A stretch of 64,000 bases of DNA from Synechococcus sp. KORDI-49 (GTDB lineage Bacteria > Cyanobacteriota > Cyanobacteriia > PCC-6307 > Cyanobiaceae), in NCBI RefSeq assembly GCF_000737575.1, contig NZ_CP006270.1, forward strand, positions 747,163 to 811,162. The letters are read 5' to 3'. A program made the position numbers and the translations under genes. The notes beneath the pieces were generated by a model, which ran no database searches, had not been told where the DNA came from, and was given only the letters and a program-made list of their open reading frames with translations. Shown here piece by piece: positions 50,704 to 59,458 of the stretch (its first letter is position 1; each line of letters starts with the position of its first letter).

Positions 50704-50958
50704 TCAGCTGGTGAGCTTGCGCTGAAGCACGACCGCCGCCGGCAGCAGGGTGATCAGATTCGCCACCAGCACCGGACCATCAGCGGCGAGCAGCCCGTAG
50801 ACGGACCAGAGCGCCACGCCCGATGTGAACAGGGCATACATCCCGAGAGAGATGGCACGGGTGTCACCACTGCGCAGGGTCTTGATCGCCTGCGGGAAGA
50901 AGCTGGCTGTGGTCAGGGTGGCGGCGGTGTAGCCGATCAGATCCGGTGGGATGGCCAT
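50704..50958 (-). CDS. SemiSWEET-type sugar transporter (PQ-loop)
   Basis: 84 aa with three helices, a single triple-helix bundle that would dimerise. PDLIGYTAATLTTASFFPQA carries the PQ motif; SVYGLLAADGPVLVANLITL is the third helix with conserved Asn. Its start overlaps the pseudouridine synthase gene end by 22 bases. Sugar export or import is inferred from the family. Confidence 0.84.
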   Translation of the reverse strand: MAIPPDLIGYTAATLTTASFFPQAIKTLRSGDTRAISLGMYALFTSGVALWSVYGLLAADGPVLVANLITLLPAAVVLQRKLTS

Positions 50959-51572
50959 GGCAGCGGACTGGGGGAGTGAAGGCGGAGACGCGCACCGGAG
51001 AAGGGATGCCTGAAACCCAGCGCCAGGGCGTGCAGATGCAGCCGCCCGGCCGGGCTGCCGCCGTAGATCGGATCCCCAACGATCGGATGGCCGATGTCGG
51101 CCAGATGGGCACGCAGCTGGTGGGAGCGGCCGGTCAACGGTCGCAACCAGAGCTGAGTGCGGCCGTTGACGGCACGTCGGACACGCCAGATCGTGCAGCT
51201 GCTGCGCCCGTCGGGATGACGTCCGTAGCGAGGCGGCTGGCGCTGCAGCCGGGCCAGTGGGGCATCAAGGCAGCCCCGCCCGGTGAGCGCACCATCGATT
51301 TCAGCCAGATAGAGCTTGTTCACCCGGCGTTGGGCGAAGAGGGCACTGCAGCGGCGCAGGCTCTCCAGCCCGCGGGCCAGCAGCAGAACGCCCGAGGTGT
51401 CCCGGTCGAGGCGGTGAACCAGATGCAGATCGCCATCCCCCGCCCGCAGCCGTGTGATCAGAGAGTCCTGCTGGTCGGCTCCCAGCCCGGGCTGACTGAG
51501 CAATCCAGCCGGCTTGTTCACCGCCAGCAGCCACGGATCCCGATGCAGAGGCTGCAACGGATCAGGGGTCAA
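50937..51572 (-). CDS. RluA-family RNA pseudouridine synthase
   Basis: 211 aa from TTG 51572, chosen because it overlaps the upstream stop and begins LTPDPLQPLHRDPWLLAVNK; the frame extends upstream with no homology. Motif HLVHRLDRDTSGVLLLARG carries the catalytic Asp, followed by VNKLYLAEIDGALTG and LTGRSHQLRAHLADIGHPIV. No S4 domain. The target tRNA or rRNA site cannot be assigned. Confidence 0.85.
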   Translation of the reverse strand: MTPDPLQPLHRDPWLLAVNKPAGLLSQPGLGADQQDSLITRLRAGDGDLHLVHRLDRDTSGVLLLARGLESLRRCSALFAQRRVNKLYLAEIDGALTGRGCLDAPLARLQRQPPRYGRHPDGRSSCTIWRVRRAVNGRTQLWLRPLTGRSHQLRAHLADIGHPIVGDPIYGGSPAGRLHLHALALGFRHPFSGARLRLHSPSPLPWPSHRI

Positions 51573-52053
51573 GGCGATCGCCGCAATGCTTGATGAACAG
51601 GGCTTCCACCTGCTGAGGAGGCAGCGCCTGCACGACCCTGGCCTCAGCCTCCACATGGTGTCGGCCGCTTCGGTAGAGGGCCAGCTCGTGAAACGTGTCA
51701 GCACCCTTGTCGATCGTCGCCTCCATCTCCTCAACCAGCAACGACTCGGGCATCAGATTCCCCCCCTTGCAGACCTGCATGACATGGGCCGACTCATGGG
51801 CCAGCACCTCCCAGACGACAGCGGGGTCATCGGGAATGTTGTTGCCGCACATCAGCAACACATCACGACCGGCGTGATAGGCCCCGAACAACCCCAGCGG
51901 GCAGTCGTTCGCCACCATCGCCTCGATGCCGGCGCTTTGGATCAGACGCAGATAACCGCCGATCTGATCCCAGGTCGTGGCCTTCGCCGGTGACTGGTGC
52001 CCCAGTCCGACCGTGAATGCCAGCACCAGCGCGGTGAGAACGGAGCTCCGCAC
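51562..52053 (-). CDS. exported HExxH metallopeptidase-like protein
   Basis: 163 aa with a signal peptide (LTALVLAFTVGLGHQSPAKA). A zinc-binding helix is visible: WEVLAHESAHVMQVCKGG (H86, E87, H90), with a candidate third ligand in VEEMEATIDKG downstream and four cysteines (NDC, MCG, VCK, KHC). The size and exported state suggest a small periplasmic peptidase. Coupled with the RNA pseudouridine synthase by an 11-base overlap. Confidence 0.7.
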   Translation of the reverse strand: MRSSVLTALVLAFTVGLGHQSPAKATTWDQIGGYLRLIQSAGIEAMVANDCPLGLFGAYHAGRDVLLMCGNNIPDDPAVVWEVLAHESAHVMQVCKGGNLMPESLLVEEMEATIDKGADTFHELALYRSGRHHVEAEARVVQALPPQQVEALFIKHCGDRLDP

Positions 52054-52130
52054 GGAACATCAGCTCGCTGATCTCATTGGTCTCAGAATCAGACACCGAA
52101 TTCGCTGATTCACCCGAACATCTCCAGATT

Positions 52131-52436
52131 TCAGGAGGTCTGCTCCCGCTTCACAGCCTCGACCTTCTCGCGGAATGACTGATGACGGTCTGTGCGGGTG
52201 TTCAACTTGAGGGTGGTGTAGACCCGCGGAACCCCCAGCCGGTGCAGCTCGTCGTGACAGGCCCGCACGCAGGCCATCACCTCGTCCCAGGGTCCTTCGA
52301 TCGCCGTTCCGTTGGCTCCGAGTTCATGCTCCAGACCAGCAGCCTCGATCACCCTCTGACAGGCGGCGATGTACGGCGACAGGCTGACGCCCACCCCGAT
52401 CGGCACCACACAGAGATCGATGCTGACCCAGTTCAC
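52131..52436 (-). CDS. MTH1187-family (DUF77) thiamine-binding protein
   Basis: 101 aa; GTG 52436 gives a GTGA overlap with the upstream stop and the usual family length (a TTG at 52466 is possible). NWVSIDLCVVPIGVGVSLSP, YIAACQRVIEAAGLEHELGA, GTAIEGPWDEVMACVRACHD and LGVPRVYTTLKLNTRTD are the family pattern. Homologues bind thiamine or its pyrimidine; the cellular role is unclear. Confidence 0.83.
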   Translation of the reverse strand: MNWVSIDLCVVPIGVGVSLSPYIAACQRVIEAAGLEHELGANGTAIEGPWDEVMACVRACHDELHRLGVPRVYTTLKLNTRTDRHQSFREKVEAVKREQTS

Positions 52437-52681
52437 GGAGCGGGAGACATCGGTCGTTTCAGGCAACTGACCGGATAGTCGATGGTGCGCCAGTTACCGC
52501 TGCCGGTTCTCACCTCCACGGCGATTCCGCGGCCGGCGAGGGCGCAAGCCGCACCCTGGCCGGCGCACCAGGAGCGCGCTTCGTCCAGAGCCGTCTCAAG
52601 CGTGTCGTAATGGGCATCAAGCACCGGATGCGGCAGACCATCCAGGCCAACCAGCCGGTAGCGGGAGCGATGCAGCGCCAT
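52433..52681 (-). CDS. small soluble protein, unknown
   Basis: 82 aa from ATG 52681. RYRLVGLDGLPHPVLDAHYD, TLETALDEARSWCAGQGAAC, AVEVRTGSGNWRTIDYPVS: an alpha/beta pattern. It is coupled to the MTH1187 gene by 4 bases. Not recognised. Confidence 0.65.
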   Translation of the reverse strand: MALHRSRYRLVGLDGLPHPVLDAHYDTLETALDEARSWCAGQGAACALAGRGIAVEVRTGSGNWRTIDYPVSCLKRPMSPAP

Positions 52682-52769
52682 CGCGGTCCAATCCCGAAAT
52701 TGTCACCATCTTCCCACGTCAGCCACTCCTCCGGATCACGGACACTGGAACGGCTTCATTCATCCAGCC

Positions 52770-53210
52770 GTGAGCAGCACCCTGCAGGAGGCCTACACCG
52801 CCCTGATGTCCAGAGCTCCGGGAGCGGCCTTCCGGCGTGCTCGCAGCCTTTATCTGAACAAGTACCCCCTGCCGCAGCCGGATCAGAACGGCCCCCTGCG
52901 ACTGTTCGTCTGCCAGGAGCGTTGCGAAGAACTCGAACAGCCGGCACCCGACGGCGTTGCTCATCACCGCCTGGTGACGCTCACCTGCCGACCGGGAGAA
53001 CTGGCTCTGGTGCACTGGCAGCAGCCAGAGGCGGCGGAACCATCGCTGATCGCCCTCTATCTGCGCGATACCTGGGGACTGGAAGCCGATGCCCTCCAGC
53101 TTCGGACCTGCGACGAACCGTGGTTCCGCGACGGAGGCCATCAGCTGCGGTTCAGTCCACCGGAGACACTGATGGAACAACAGAGCAGTTTATTAACCCT
53201 CAGCGAGTGA
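52770..53210 (+). CDS. soluble protein, unknown
   Basis: 146 aa from GTG 52770. SSTLQEAYTALMSRAPGAAF then RLFVCQERCEELEQPA and LVTLTCRPGELALVHWQQPE: looks like a compact folded protein with several cysteines. No family recognised. Divergent from the 52681 gene. Confidence 0.6.
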   Translation: MSSTLQEAYTALMSRAPGAAFRRARSLYLNKYPLPQPDQNGPLRLFVCQERCEELEQPAPDGVAHHRLVTLTCRPGELALVHWQQPEAAEPSLIALYLRDTWGLEADALQLRTCDEPWFRDGGHQLRFSPPETLMEQQSSLLTLSE

Positions 53211-53231
53211 AAATCGGTAGAGATTCCAAAC

Positions 53232-53498
53232 ATGGGATTTGCCGGGCTCTACGTCAGCTATCGCTCAAAGAGAGCCCTTTCACAGCCGATGCTCACCAAA
53301 TACGCAGAACGTTTTGTGCTGAGGTCCTGTTCCCAGGGGCTCTACCTCGGCGTGAACGCATCGAGCAGTCAGATCGAAGTGCGCGATTCCGTGGAAGATG
53401 CCTGGGTGTTTCACACCCACGAGGGAGCCGTCACCCACGCCCGCTGGATCGGCGAAGTGCACGGTGAAACACCTGATGTGGTGAAACTGACCGTCTGA
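53232..53498 (+). CDS. small soluble protein, unknown
   Basis: 88 aa from ATG 53232 or 69 aa from ATG 53289 (MLTKYAERFVLRSCSQGLYL). The second half (VNASSSQIEVRDSVEDAWVF, HTHEGAVTHARWIGEVHGE) is beta-rich. The start is undecided; the shorter form has better protein character. Convergent with the next gene. Confidence 0.5.
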   Translation: MGFAGLYVSYRSKRALSQPMLTKYAERFVLRSCSQGLYLGVNASSSQIEVRDSVEDAWVFHTHEGAVTHARWIGEVHGETPDVVKLTV

Positions 53499-53502
53499 CG
53501 CT

Positions 53503-53688
53503 TCAGCGCTCCCCGACCAGATCGTTCCAGCTCAGGAACTTGGAGGGATCACAGAGGCCCGTCGCACGTTCCTCTGTGGAGAGCAGCGGTTTGAGTTCCG
53601 CCGATTCGGCGAGGTGTTCGGCGACTGAGATCCATCTCGAGCTCGAGTCCGCGACGTCCTTCCAGAACGACATGCTGATCTGATCCAT
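53503..53688 (-). CDS. small protein, unknown
   Basis: 61 aa from ATG 53688 (longer frame upstream overlaps the Nif11-like gene and is not protein-like). MDQISMSFWKDVADSSSRWI followed by SVAEHLAESAELKPLLSTEE and DPSKFLSWNDLVGER. It is downstream of the Nif11-like gene on the same strand. Not recognised. Confidence 0.45.
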   Translation of the reverse strand: MDQISMSFWKDVADSSSRWISVAEHLAESAELKPLLSTEERATGLCDPSKFLSWNDLVGER

Positions 53689-53770
53689 CTGATCAGTCTC
53701 CGGGACGGAGCTGGGCTCAGAAGTCAACGGCGACACGGCCGCCTGTGCTGCCGACAACGGCGGGCCGGCG

Positions 53771-54016
53771 TCAGCCGTGAATGAAATGCCGCAGACGACG
53801 GGCCTCCTCGCCCTGTTCCCGCTGCAGATCCTCGGAGCTGCGCTGGGCCAGCTCACGCTCCCGTGCCTGCAGTACATCATCCCCACTCACCTGAAAGCCT
53901 CGCTCGGCCGCCAGGGCCATCAGTTCGGGAAGCTCCATCGGTGAGGCCAGGCGGGCCGCCAGCGCCGCATCGGTATGGCGCAGCTCCAGCAGCCGGTCGA
54001 GATCCTCGAGAGACAC
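53771..54016 (-). CDS. Nif11-like protein
   Basis: 81 aa from ATG 54016. The N-terminus MSLEDLDRLLELRHTDAALA, then RLASPMELPELMALAAERGF and QVSGDDVLQARERE, is the Nif11 pattern, used in RiPP leader peptides and in nif-linked proteins. There is no Gly-Gly cleavage site followed by a Cys-rich core: the C-terminus is charged (EEARRLRHFIHG). It may be a free-standing member. No lanthipeptide or other maturation enzyme is close. Confidence 0.65.
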   Translation of the reverse strand: MSLEDLDRLLELRHTDAALAARLASPMELPELMALAAERGFQVSGDDVLQARERELAQRSSEDLQREQGEEARRLRHFIHG

Positions 54017-54081
54017 CTTCGCTCTGCATCAGGCGCTGTTCTAGGGCAGCGACGGTTCTCAGAGAGCGAAGGCCGTGCCGC

Positions 54082-54906
54082 TCAACCTTTCACGGCATCT
54101 CCACTGGCACTCGGGAGGATGAAGCGCTGAAGAAGCACGAACAGCACAAGAACCGGAAGGATCGAGACCACCGACCCGGCAGCCACTATCCGCCAGTCGA
54201 GGGAAAAACTGCTCGAAAGCTGCTGCAGACCGAGCGGAAGCGTGTAGAGGCCTGGATCATCCAGGATCACAAGCGGCCAGAGGAAATCGCTCCAGGTGCC
54301 GATGAACACCAGCATGCCCAGGGTGATCAGATCTGCCCTCGCCGCTGGAATCATCACGTTCCACCACTCGCCCAGACGGCTGCAGCCATCGATCCTGGCG
54401 GCCTCCTCCAGTTCCACAGGCACCCCCAGAAAACTCTGACGCAGCAGATAGAGCCCGAAGGCGGTCGCCGCCTGGGGGATCACCAGGGCCACCAGGGTGT
54501 TGCGGAGTCCGAGCTGAACCATCAGCAGGTAGAGGGGGATCATCACCACCTGGAACGGAATCAGAATCGTGGCCACCACCAGACCCAGCACCAGCCCGCG
54601 TCCGGCGAAGCGCATCCGCGCCAGGGGATAGGCCGCCATCGAGCAGAACAGCAGGTTGGCAACCACCGCCAGCACGCTCACCACGGTGCTGTTCAGCAGA
54701 TAGGTCGTGAGCGGGTTGTCCTGGAACAGGCGCCAATAGGCCTCGAGGCTGGGTTCCGCCGGCAGCAGCGCCGGCGGACTGCTGAAGATGTCTTCGCTGG
54801 GGCCCTTCAGGGAGGTGCTGACCAGCCAGAGCAACGGAACCAGCACCAGCAGAGCCAGCAGGATCAGCAGCACCAACTGCAGAGCGCGGGTGAACGTGCG
54901 GCGCAT
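54082..54906 (-). CDS. sugar ABC transporter permease (MalG/UgpE type)
   Basis: 274 aa from ATG 54906 (a 54951 start would overlap leuA). Six hydrophobic segments; the EAA loop is VELEEAARIDGCSRLGEWWN. It belongs to the carbohydrate uptake transporter-1 second-permease group. The binding protein, first permease and ATPase are not adjacent, so it is isolated. The cargo (for example a glucosylglycerol-type osmolyte) cannot be read from the sequence. Confidence 0.85.
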   Translation of the reverse strand: MRRTFTRALQLVLLILLALLVLVPLLWLVSTSLKGPSEDIFSSPPALLPAEPSLEAYWRLFQDNPLTTYLLNSTVVSVLAVVANLLFCSMAAYPLARMRFAGRGLVLGLVVATILIPFQVVMIPLYLLMVQLGLRNTLVALVIPQAATAFGLYLLRQSFLGVPVELEEAARIDGCSRLGEWWNVMIPAARADLITLGMLVFIGTWSDFLWPLVILDDPGLYTLPLGLQQLSSSFSLDWRIVAAGSVVSILPVLVLFVLLQRFILPSASGDAVKG

Positions 54907-54916
54907 CGCCTCGATC

Positions 54917-56539
54917 TCAGAGCGTCGGACGGGAGGGGGGGACCACCGCATCCTTCTGCGGATGCAGCGATTGCTTGGCCTCCCCAGCCACCAGTCGGTT
55001 CAGAGCGTTGACGAACGCCATGGCCGCCGCCACCACCACATCGGTGTCGGCGGCATGGCCGGAGTAGAGACTTCCATCGCGCCGGAGTCGAATGGTCACT
55101 TCACCCATGGCGTCGATCCCCTCGGTCACGGATTTCACAGAGAACTCGATCAGGTCGTTGGGAATGCCGGCCAGCGTGTTCAGAGCGCGGCAGACCGCAT
55201 CCACCGGACCGGTTCCCACGGCCGAAACCGTTCGCTCGCCGGCGTCATCGTCACTCAGGGTGACGGTGGCCGTGGGCCGCAGACTGCTGCCACAGCTCAC
55301 CTGCACCAGCTTGAGCTGGAAGCGGGCTTCCGGCTGCTGCACCTGTTCGCTGACGATCGCCTCCAGATCACGGTCGGTGATCTCCCGTTTCCGATCGGCC
55401 AGATCCTTGAATCGTGCGAAGGCCTCATCGAGATCTTCTCGGGTGAGGTCATAGCCGAGTTCCTCGAGGCGAGCGCGCACGGCACTGCGGCCACTGAGCT
55501 TGCCGAGAGAGATGCGGTTGTCGCTCAGGCCGACGGTTCGGGCATCGATGATCTCGTAGGTCAGCCGGTTCTTGAGCACGCCGTCCTGATGAATGCCCGA
55601 CTCATGGGCGAAGGCATTGGCGCCGACGATCGCCTTGTTCGGTTGCACCACCATGCCGGTGAGATTGGAGACCAGTCGCGAGGTCTTGGTGATCTCCTCG
55701 GTGCGGACCGCCGTCAGCGGTGTCGGACTGTCAGCGTCGCGTCCGAGGAACGGGTTGTAGTAACGACGGCGCACATGCAGAGCCATCACCAGCTCCTCCA
55801 GCGAGGCATTGCCGGCCCGCTCTCCGATGCCGTTGATCGTGCACTCCAGCTGCCGGGCTCCGTTCTTGACGGCTTCGAGGAAGTTGGCCACCGCGAGGCC
55901 GAGGTCGTTGTGGCCATGGACCGAGATCACCGCCTCCCCGATATTGGGGACGTTCTGGTTGATCCCCGCGATCAGGGTTCCGAATTCACTGGGGGTGGTG
56001 TACCCCACAGTGTCCGGAATGTTGATGGTGGTGGCTCCAGCGTTGATGGCCGCCTCGATCACCTCGTAGAGAAAATCAGGATCGCTGCGTCCGGCGTCCT
56101 CACAGGAGAACTCCACATCCTCAACGAGCGACCGCGCATAGCCCACCATGTCCGGGACGATCCCCAGAACCTCCTGCCGACTCTTGCGGAGTTTGTGCTC
56201 GAGGTGAATGTCGCTGGTGGCGATGAAGGTGTGAATGCGGCTGTGAAGAGCCGGTTTCACCGCATCCGCGCAGGCCTTGATGTCGGACTTCGATGCCCGG
56301 GCCAGACCGCAGATGATCGGACCGGATTCACCGCCGACCTGTTGAGCGATGCGTTGCACGGCAGCGAAATCACCGGCGCTGGCGAAGGGGAAGCCCGCTT
56401 CAATCACATCGACTCCCAGCCGTGCAAGCTGCTGAGCGATGGCCAGCTTCTCCTCGAGATTCAGGCTGGCACCAGGGGACTGCTCCCCGTCCCGCAGGGT
56501 GGTGTCAAAGATGAGGACGCGACCGGGGTCCTTGGCCAT
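54917..56539 (-). CDS. leuA: 2-isopropylmalate synthase
   Basis: 540-aa enzyme joining acetyl-CoA and 2-oxoisovalerate. [20 protein letters not shown] (catalytic/metal), [35 protein letters not shown] (HxH metal site), HESGIHQDG and a complete C-terminal regulatory domain ([20 protein letters not shown] to the end), so leucine feedback is likely. ATG 56539. The ABC permease gene starts 11 bases after its stop. Confidence 0.95.
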   Translation of the reverse strand: MAKDPGRVLIFDTTLRDGEQSPGASLNLEEKLAIAQQLARLGVDVIEAGFPFASAGDFAAVQRIAQQVGGESGPIICGLARASKSDIKACADAVKPALHSRIHTFIATSDIHLEHKLRKSRQEVLGIVPDMVGYARSLVEDVEFSCEDAGRSDPDFLYEVIEAAINAGATTINIPDTVGYTTPSEFGTLIAGINQNVPNIGEAVISVHGHNDLGLAVANFLEAVKNGARQLECTINGIGERAGNASLEELVMALHVRRRYYNPFLGRDADSPTPLTAVRTEEITKTSRLVSNLTGMVVQPNKAIVGANAFAHESGIHQDGVLKNRLTYEIIDARTVGLSDNRISLGKLSGRSAVRARLEELGYDLTREDLDEAFARFKDLADRKREITDRDLEAIVSEQVQQPEARFQLKLVQVSCGSSLRPTATVTLSDDDAGERTVSAVGTGPVDAVCRALNTLAGIPNDLIEFSVKSVTEGIDAMGEVTIRLRRDGSLYSGHAADTDVVVAAAMAFVNALNRLVAGEAKQSLHPQKDAVVPPSRPTL

Positions 56540-56664
56540 GGCGACACTGCAGCGGCGGGCGTTAGTCGGACTGACTATGAGTTGATTAATCCTAGGCGAG
56601 TCTCCGGATCGGCCTTCTGTCAGCAGAAATACGGTCTAAATTCAGCCACCTATTGGGTGGTTCC

Positions 56665-58233
56665 GTGACCGAAGGCGCAATCGCCCTGGTTCTTCACGCC
56701 CACCTTCCCTACGTCCGCTCAGCGGAACCTGGATCGCTTGAGGAGGACTGGTTCTTCCAGGCGCTGATCGAGTGCTATCTCCCGCTGCTGGAGACCCTGG
56801 AACAGGCGGATGCGGATCCGGCCTGTCAGCCGAAGGTGACCATCGGGCTGTCACCGACCCTGCTCTCTCTGCTGGATGACCCCGATCTCAGGCAGCGGTT
56901 CCCCGGCTGGCTGGATCAGCGTCTTGACCTGCTTGTGGAGGTCGCGCCGGAGCTGCGCAGCGCCGCCGACCACCTCGCTGCCACCATCGAACGGCACCAG
57001 GGGTCCTGGGAAGCCTGCGGTGGTGATCTGATCGGCCGCTTCGCGGCTCTGCAGCGACGGGATGTCGTGGATCTGCTCACCTGCGGAGCCACCCACGGCT
57101 ATCTGCCGCTGCTGCGACAGCATCCGGAAGCCGTCCGAGGGCAGCTGCGCACCGCGGTGCGTGAACACCACCGCCTGATCGGCGAACGTCCTCTCGGCAT
57201 CTGGTTGCCCGAATGCGCCTACTACGAAGGCCTTGATCACTGGATGCGCGACGCCGGGCTTCGCTATGCGGTGCTCGACGCCCACGGGCTGCTGCATGGC
57301 CGACCGCGCCCGCGCTACGGGGTCTACGCACCGATCTGCAGCCGTAACGGCGTCGCTTTCTTCGGGCGCGACAGCGAAGCGACCCTGCCGGTCTGGTCCG
57401 CCAAGGATGGGTATCCCGGCGACCCGCACTACCGGGAATTCCATCGCGATCTGGGCTGGGATCTACCCCTCGAGAAGCTGGCTCCACTGGGACTCTCCCA
57501 GCCGCGGCCGCTCAGCCTGAAGCTGCATCGCGTGACCGATCACAGTGCACCGTTGGAGGCGAAACAGCCCTATCAACCGGACATCGCCGCCGGACGGGTC
57601 CGGGATCACGCACGTCACTACCTGCAGGGACGTCAACGCCAGCTCAGGCAGCTGGGGGGATCGATGGCGGTGCCACCGCTTCTGGTCGCCCCCTTCGACG
57701 CCGAACTGTTCGGACACTGGTGGTTCGAAGGACCGGCCTTCCTGAAAGAACTGTTCCGTCAGGGGCCCGACCAGGGGGTGGGCTTCACACGGTTGCGGGA
57801 TGTGCTGACCAGCGCCGGCCAGCTGCAGCTCTGCGACCCATGTCCCTCCAGCTGGGGACAGGGCGGCTACCACAACTACTGGCTGAACGACACCAACGCC
57901 TGGGTGGTGCCGCAATGGGAGCGGGCGGGTGAGGCCATGGTGCGGCGCTGCAGCCAGGGTGTCGCCCGCGAGAGCGACCTGGAGCTACTGCGGCAGGCGG
58001 CCCGGGAGCTGCTGCTGTCTCAATCCTCCGACTGGAGTTTCATCCTCAGGGCCGGCACCACCACCGGACTGGCCCGCGAGCGGATCGAACGCCATCTCGA
58101 GCGCTTCTGGCGCCTGATCACCGCCATCGATGAGCGCCAGGATGTGCCTGCGGAGTGGCTGGACAACGTCAGACGGGATGACCGCCTGTTCCCCCTGATT
58201 CAGCCGCTGGACTGGGCGAAGACCGGAGCCTGA
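56665..58233 (+). CDS. GH57 alpha-glucan enzyme, probably branching type
   Basis: 522 aa from GTG 56665 (TTG 56653 also possible). GH57 motifs: ALVLHAHLPYVRSAE (HxHxPY), GIWLPECAYYEG (nucleophile Glu 183), and PFDAELFGHWWFEGPAF (acid Asp 345). The C-terminal region (about 400-520) is the DUF1957 helical domain. This set is typical of GH57 branching enzymes, so glycogen branching is inferred. Overlaps the convergent crtL by 34 bases. Confidence 0.86.
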   Translation: MTEGAIALVLHAHLPYVRSAEPGSLEEDWFFQALIECYLPLLETLEQADADPACQPKVTIGLSPTLLSLLDDPDLRQRFPGWLDQRLDLLVEVAPELRSAADHLAATIERHQGSWEACGGDLIGRFAALQRRDVVDLLTCGATHGYLPLLRQHPEAVRGQLRTAVREHHRLIGERPLGIWLPECAYYEGLDHWMRDAGLRYAVLDAHGLLHGRPRPRYGVYAPICSRNGVAFFGRDSEATLPVWSAKDGYPGDPHYREFHRDLGWDLPLEKLAPLGLSQPRPLSLKLHRVTDHSAPLEAKQPYQPDIAAGRVRDHARHYLQGRQRQLRQLGGSMAVPPLLVAPFDAELFGHWWFEGPAFLKELFRQGPDQGVGFTRLRDVLTSAGQLQLCDPCPSSWGQGGYHNYWLNDTNAWVVPQWERAGEAMVRRCSQGVARESDLELLRQAARELLLSQSSDWSFILRAGTTTGLARERIERHLERFWRLITAIDERQDVPAEWLDNVRRDDRLFPLIQPLDWAKTGA

Positions 58234-59456
58234 TCCGCGGGAGCGCCAAGAACCAGCCCCCTGCGCAGCTCCCAGGGCGATTTGGCGAACAGTCGCAGCA
58301 TCACCGCCATCAGCCTGGGCAGAGGCAGTGTGTTGGTGAGAAAGCCGCTCCACTCCTCCTGAGGCAGGGAGAAGAAGGTCTCGAAATGGCGGCGCAGCAA
58401 GCTGTCCTGGAACCCCATCAGACGCTCCAGCCCGAATTGATAGAGCTGATGACGCAACACCAGCTCCGTGGGCCAGAGGGCCTGCCAGCCCCGACGCGCC
58501 AGAGCGGCTGATCCCAGACCGGGCCGCTCCGACAGTGCCTCAGCGATCGCCCGAGCCAGATCCGGACCGCGACGCAGCAGCGCACCCACCATGTACCCCG
58601 AGGCCGGGTGCACCATGCTCGCGGCCCCACCGAAAGCCAGCACCGGTTGCGTTCGATCCGGCAGCGGCAGGTTCATCGGAAACAGGCAGAACTCCTCGTG
58701 GATCACCTCCGTGATCCGAACCCCACGCCGATCCAGACGCTGCTGAAGCCTTTGCTGTAGCACCGCATCAGGAACGGCTGGCGCCAGGGCGAGGGAGGTC
58801 TCCTCCACGAAGAAGACCCCATCACCCAGATCCATGGCGTACAGAAACGTGGGCGGTTCCGTTCTCTGGAGATCTGTGAGGTGATCAGAGCGAAAGTCCA
58901 TCAGCACAAACCGCCCAGGCGCGATCGGATCGGAGGAGAAGCGCCCCACCACGCCGTAGGCCGCCTGGCCCGCCACTGGGCCATGGTCGGGACGCCTGAT
59001 GTGAGGGGTGCGGGAACCGGAGGCATCGATCACCAGCCGTGCCTGGCGCTGCAGACCTGAGCGGCAGTGAACGGTGGTGTGGTCGAGGCCGGGATCCACC
59101 CGCTCAGCCGCGTCCTGATGCCAGCTCACACCCGCAGCGTTCTCCAGCCAGTGCCGTTGCAGCGCAGCCCTGTCGAAGAGGCCGTAGTCGATGCCGTGGA
59201 GGGTGGGCCGATCGCGATCCGTTCCCCCTCCTTCTCCGAAGTAACTGACCGTGTCGCTCCAGCGATGGGCCAGCAGATGCTGCAGACCGAGGCATTCCAG
59301 TTCCGACGCCCAGATGCCGTAGGTGTTCGGCCAGGGAGCATGCACCGATTCCGGTGCGATGCCCTCCACGCAGACGCCATGCCGGACCAGCTCCGACACG
59401 ATGCAGAGGGCGGCCGGACCACCACCCAGCACCAGCACATCCGGATCGTGCGTCAA
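58200..59456 (-). CDS. crtL: lycopene cyclase, CrtL type
   Basis: 418-aa flavoenzyme that makes cyclic carotenoids. DVLVLGGGPAALCIVSELVR (FAD), VIDASGSRTPH, VFFVEETSLALAP (cyclase motif FLEET-like), FGGAASMVHPASGYMVGALL (cyclase motif II). The start is TTG 59456, two bases after the gyrA stop. Beta versus epsilon specificity is not decided. It is probably transcribed after gyrA. Confidence 0.92.
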   Translation of the reverse strand: MTHDPDVLVLGGGPAALCIVSELVRHGVCVEGIAPESVHAPWPNTYGIWASELECLGLQHLLAHRWSDTVSYFGEGGGTDRDRPTLHGIDYGLFDRAALQRHWLENAAGVSWHQDAAERVDPGLDHTTVHCRSGLQRQARLVIDASGSRTPHIRRPDHGPVAGQAAYGVVGRFSSDPIAPGRFVLMDFRSDHLTDLQRTEPPTFLYAMDLGDGVFFVEETSLALAPAVPDAVLQQRLQQRLDRRGVRITEVIHEEFCLFPMNLPLPDRTQPVLAFGGAASMVHPASGYMVGALLRRGPDLARAIAEALSERPGLGSAALARRGWQALWPTELVLRHQLYQFGLERLMGFQDSLLRRHFETFFSLPQEEWSGFLTNTLPLPRLMAVMLRLFAKSPWELRRGLVLGAPADQAPVFAQSSG

Positions 59457-59458
59457 CG

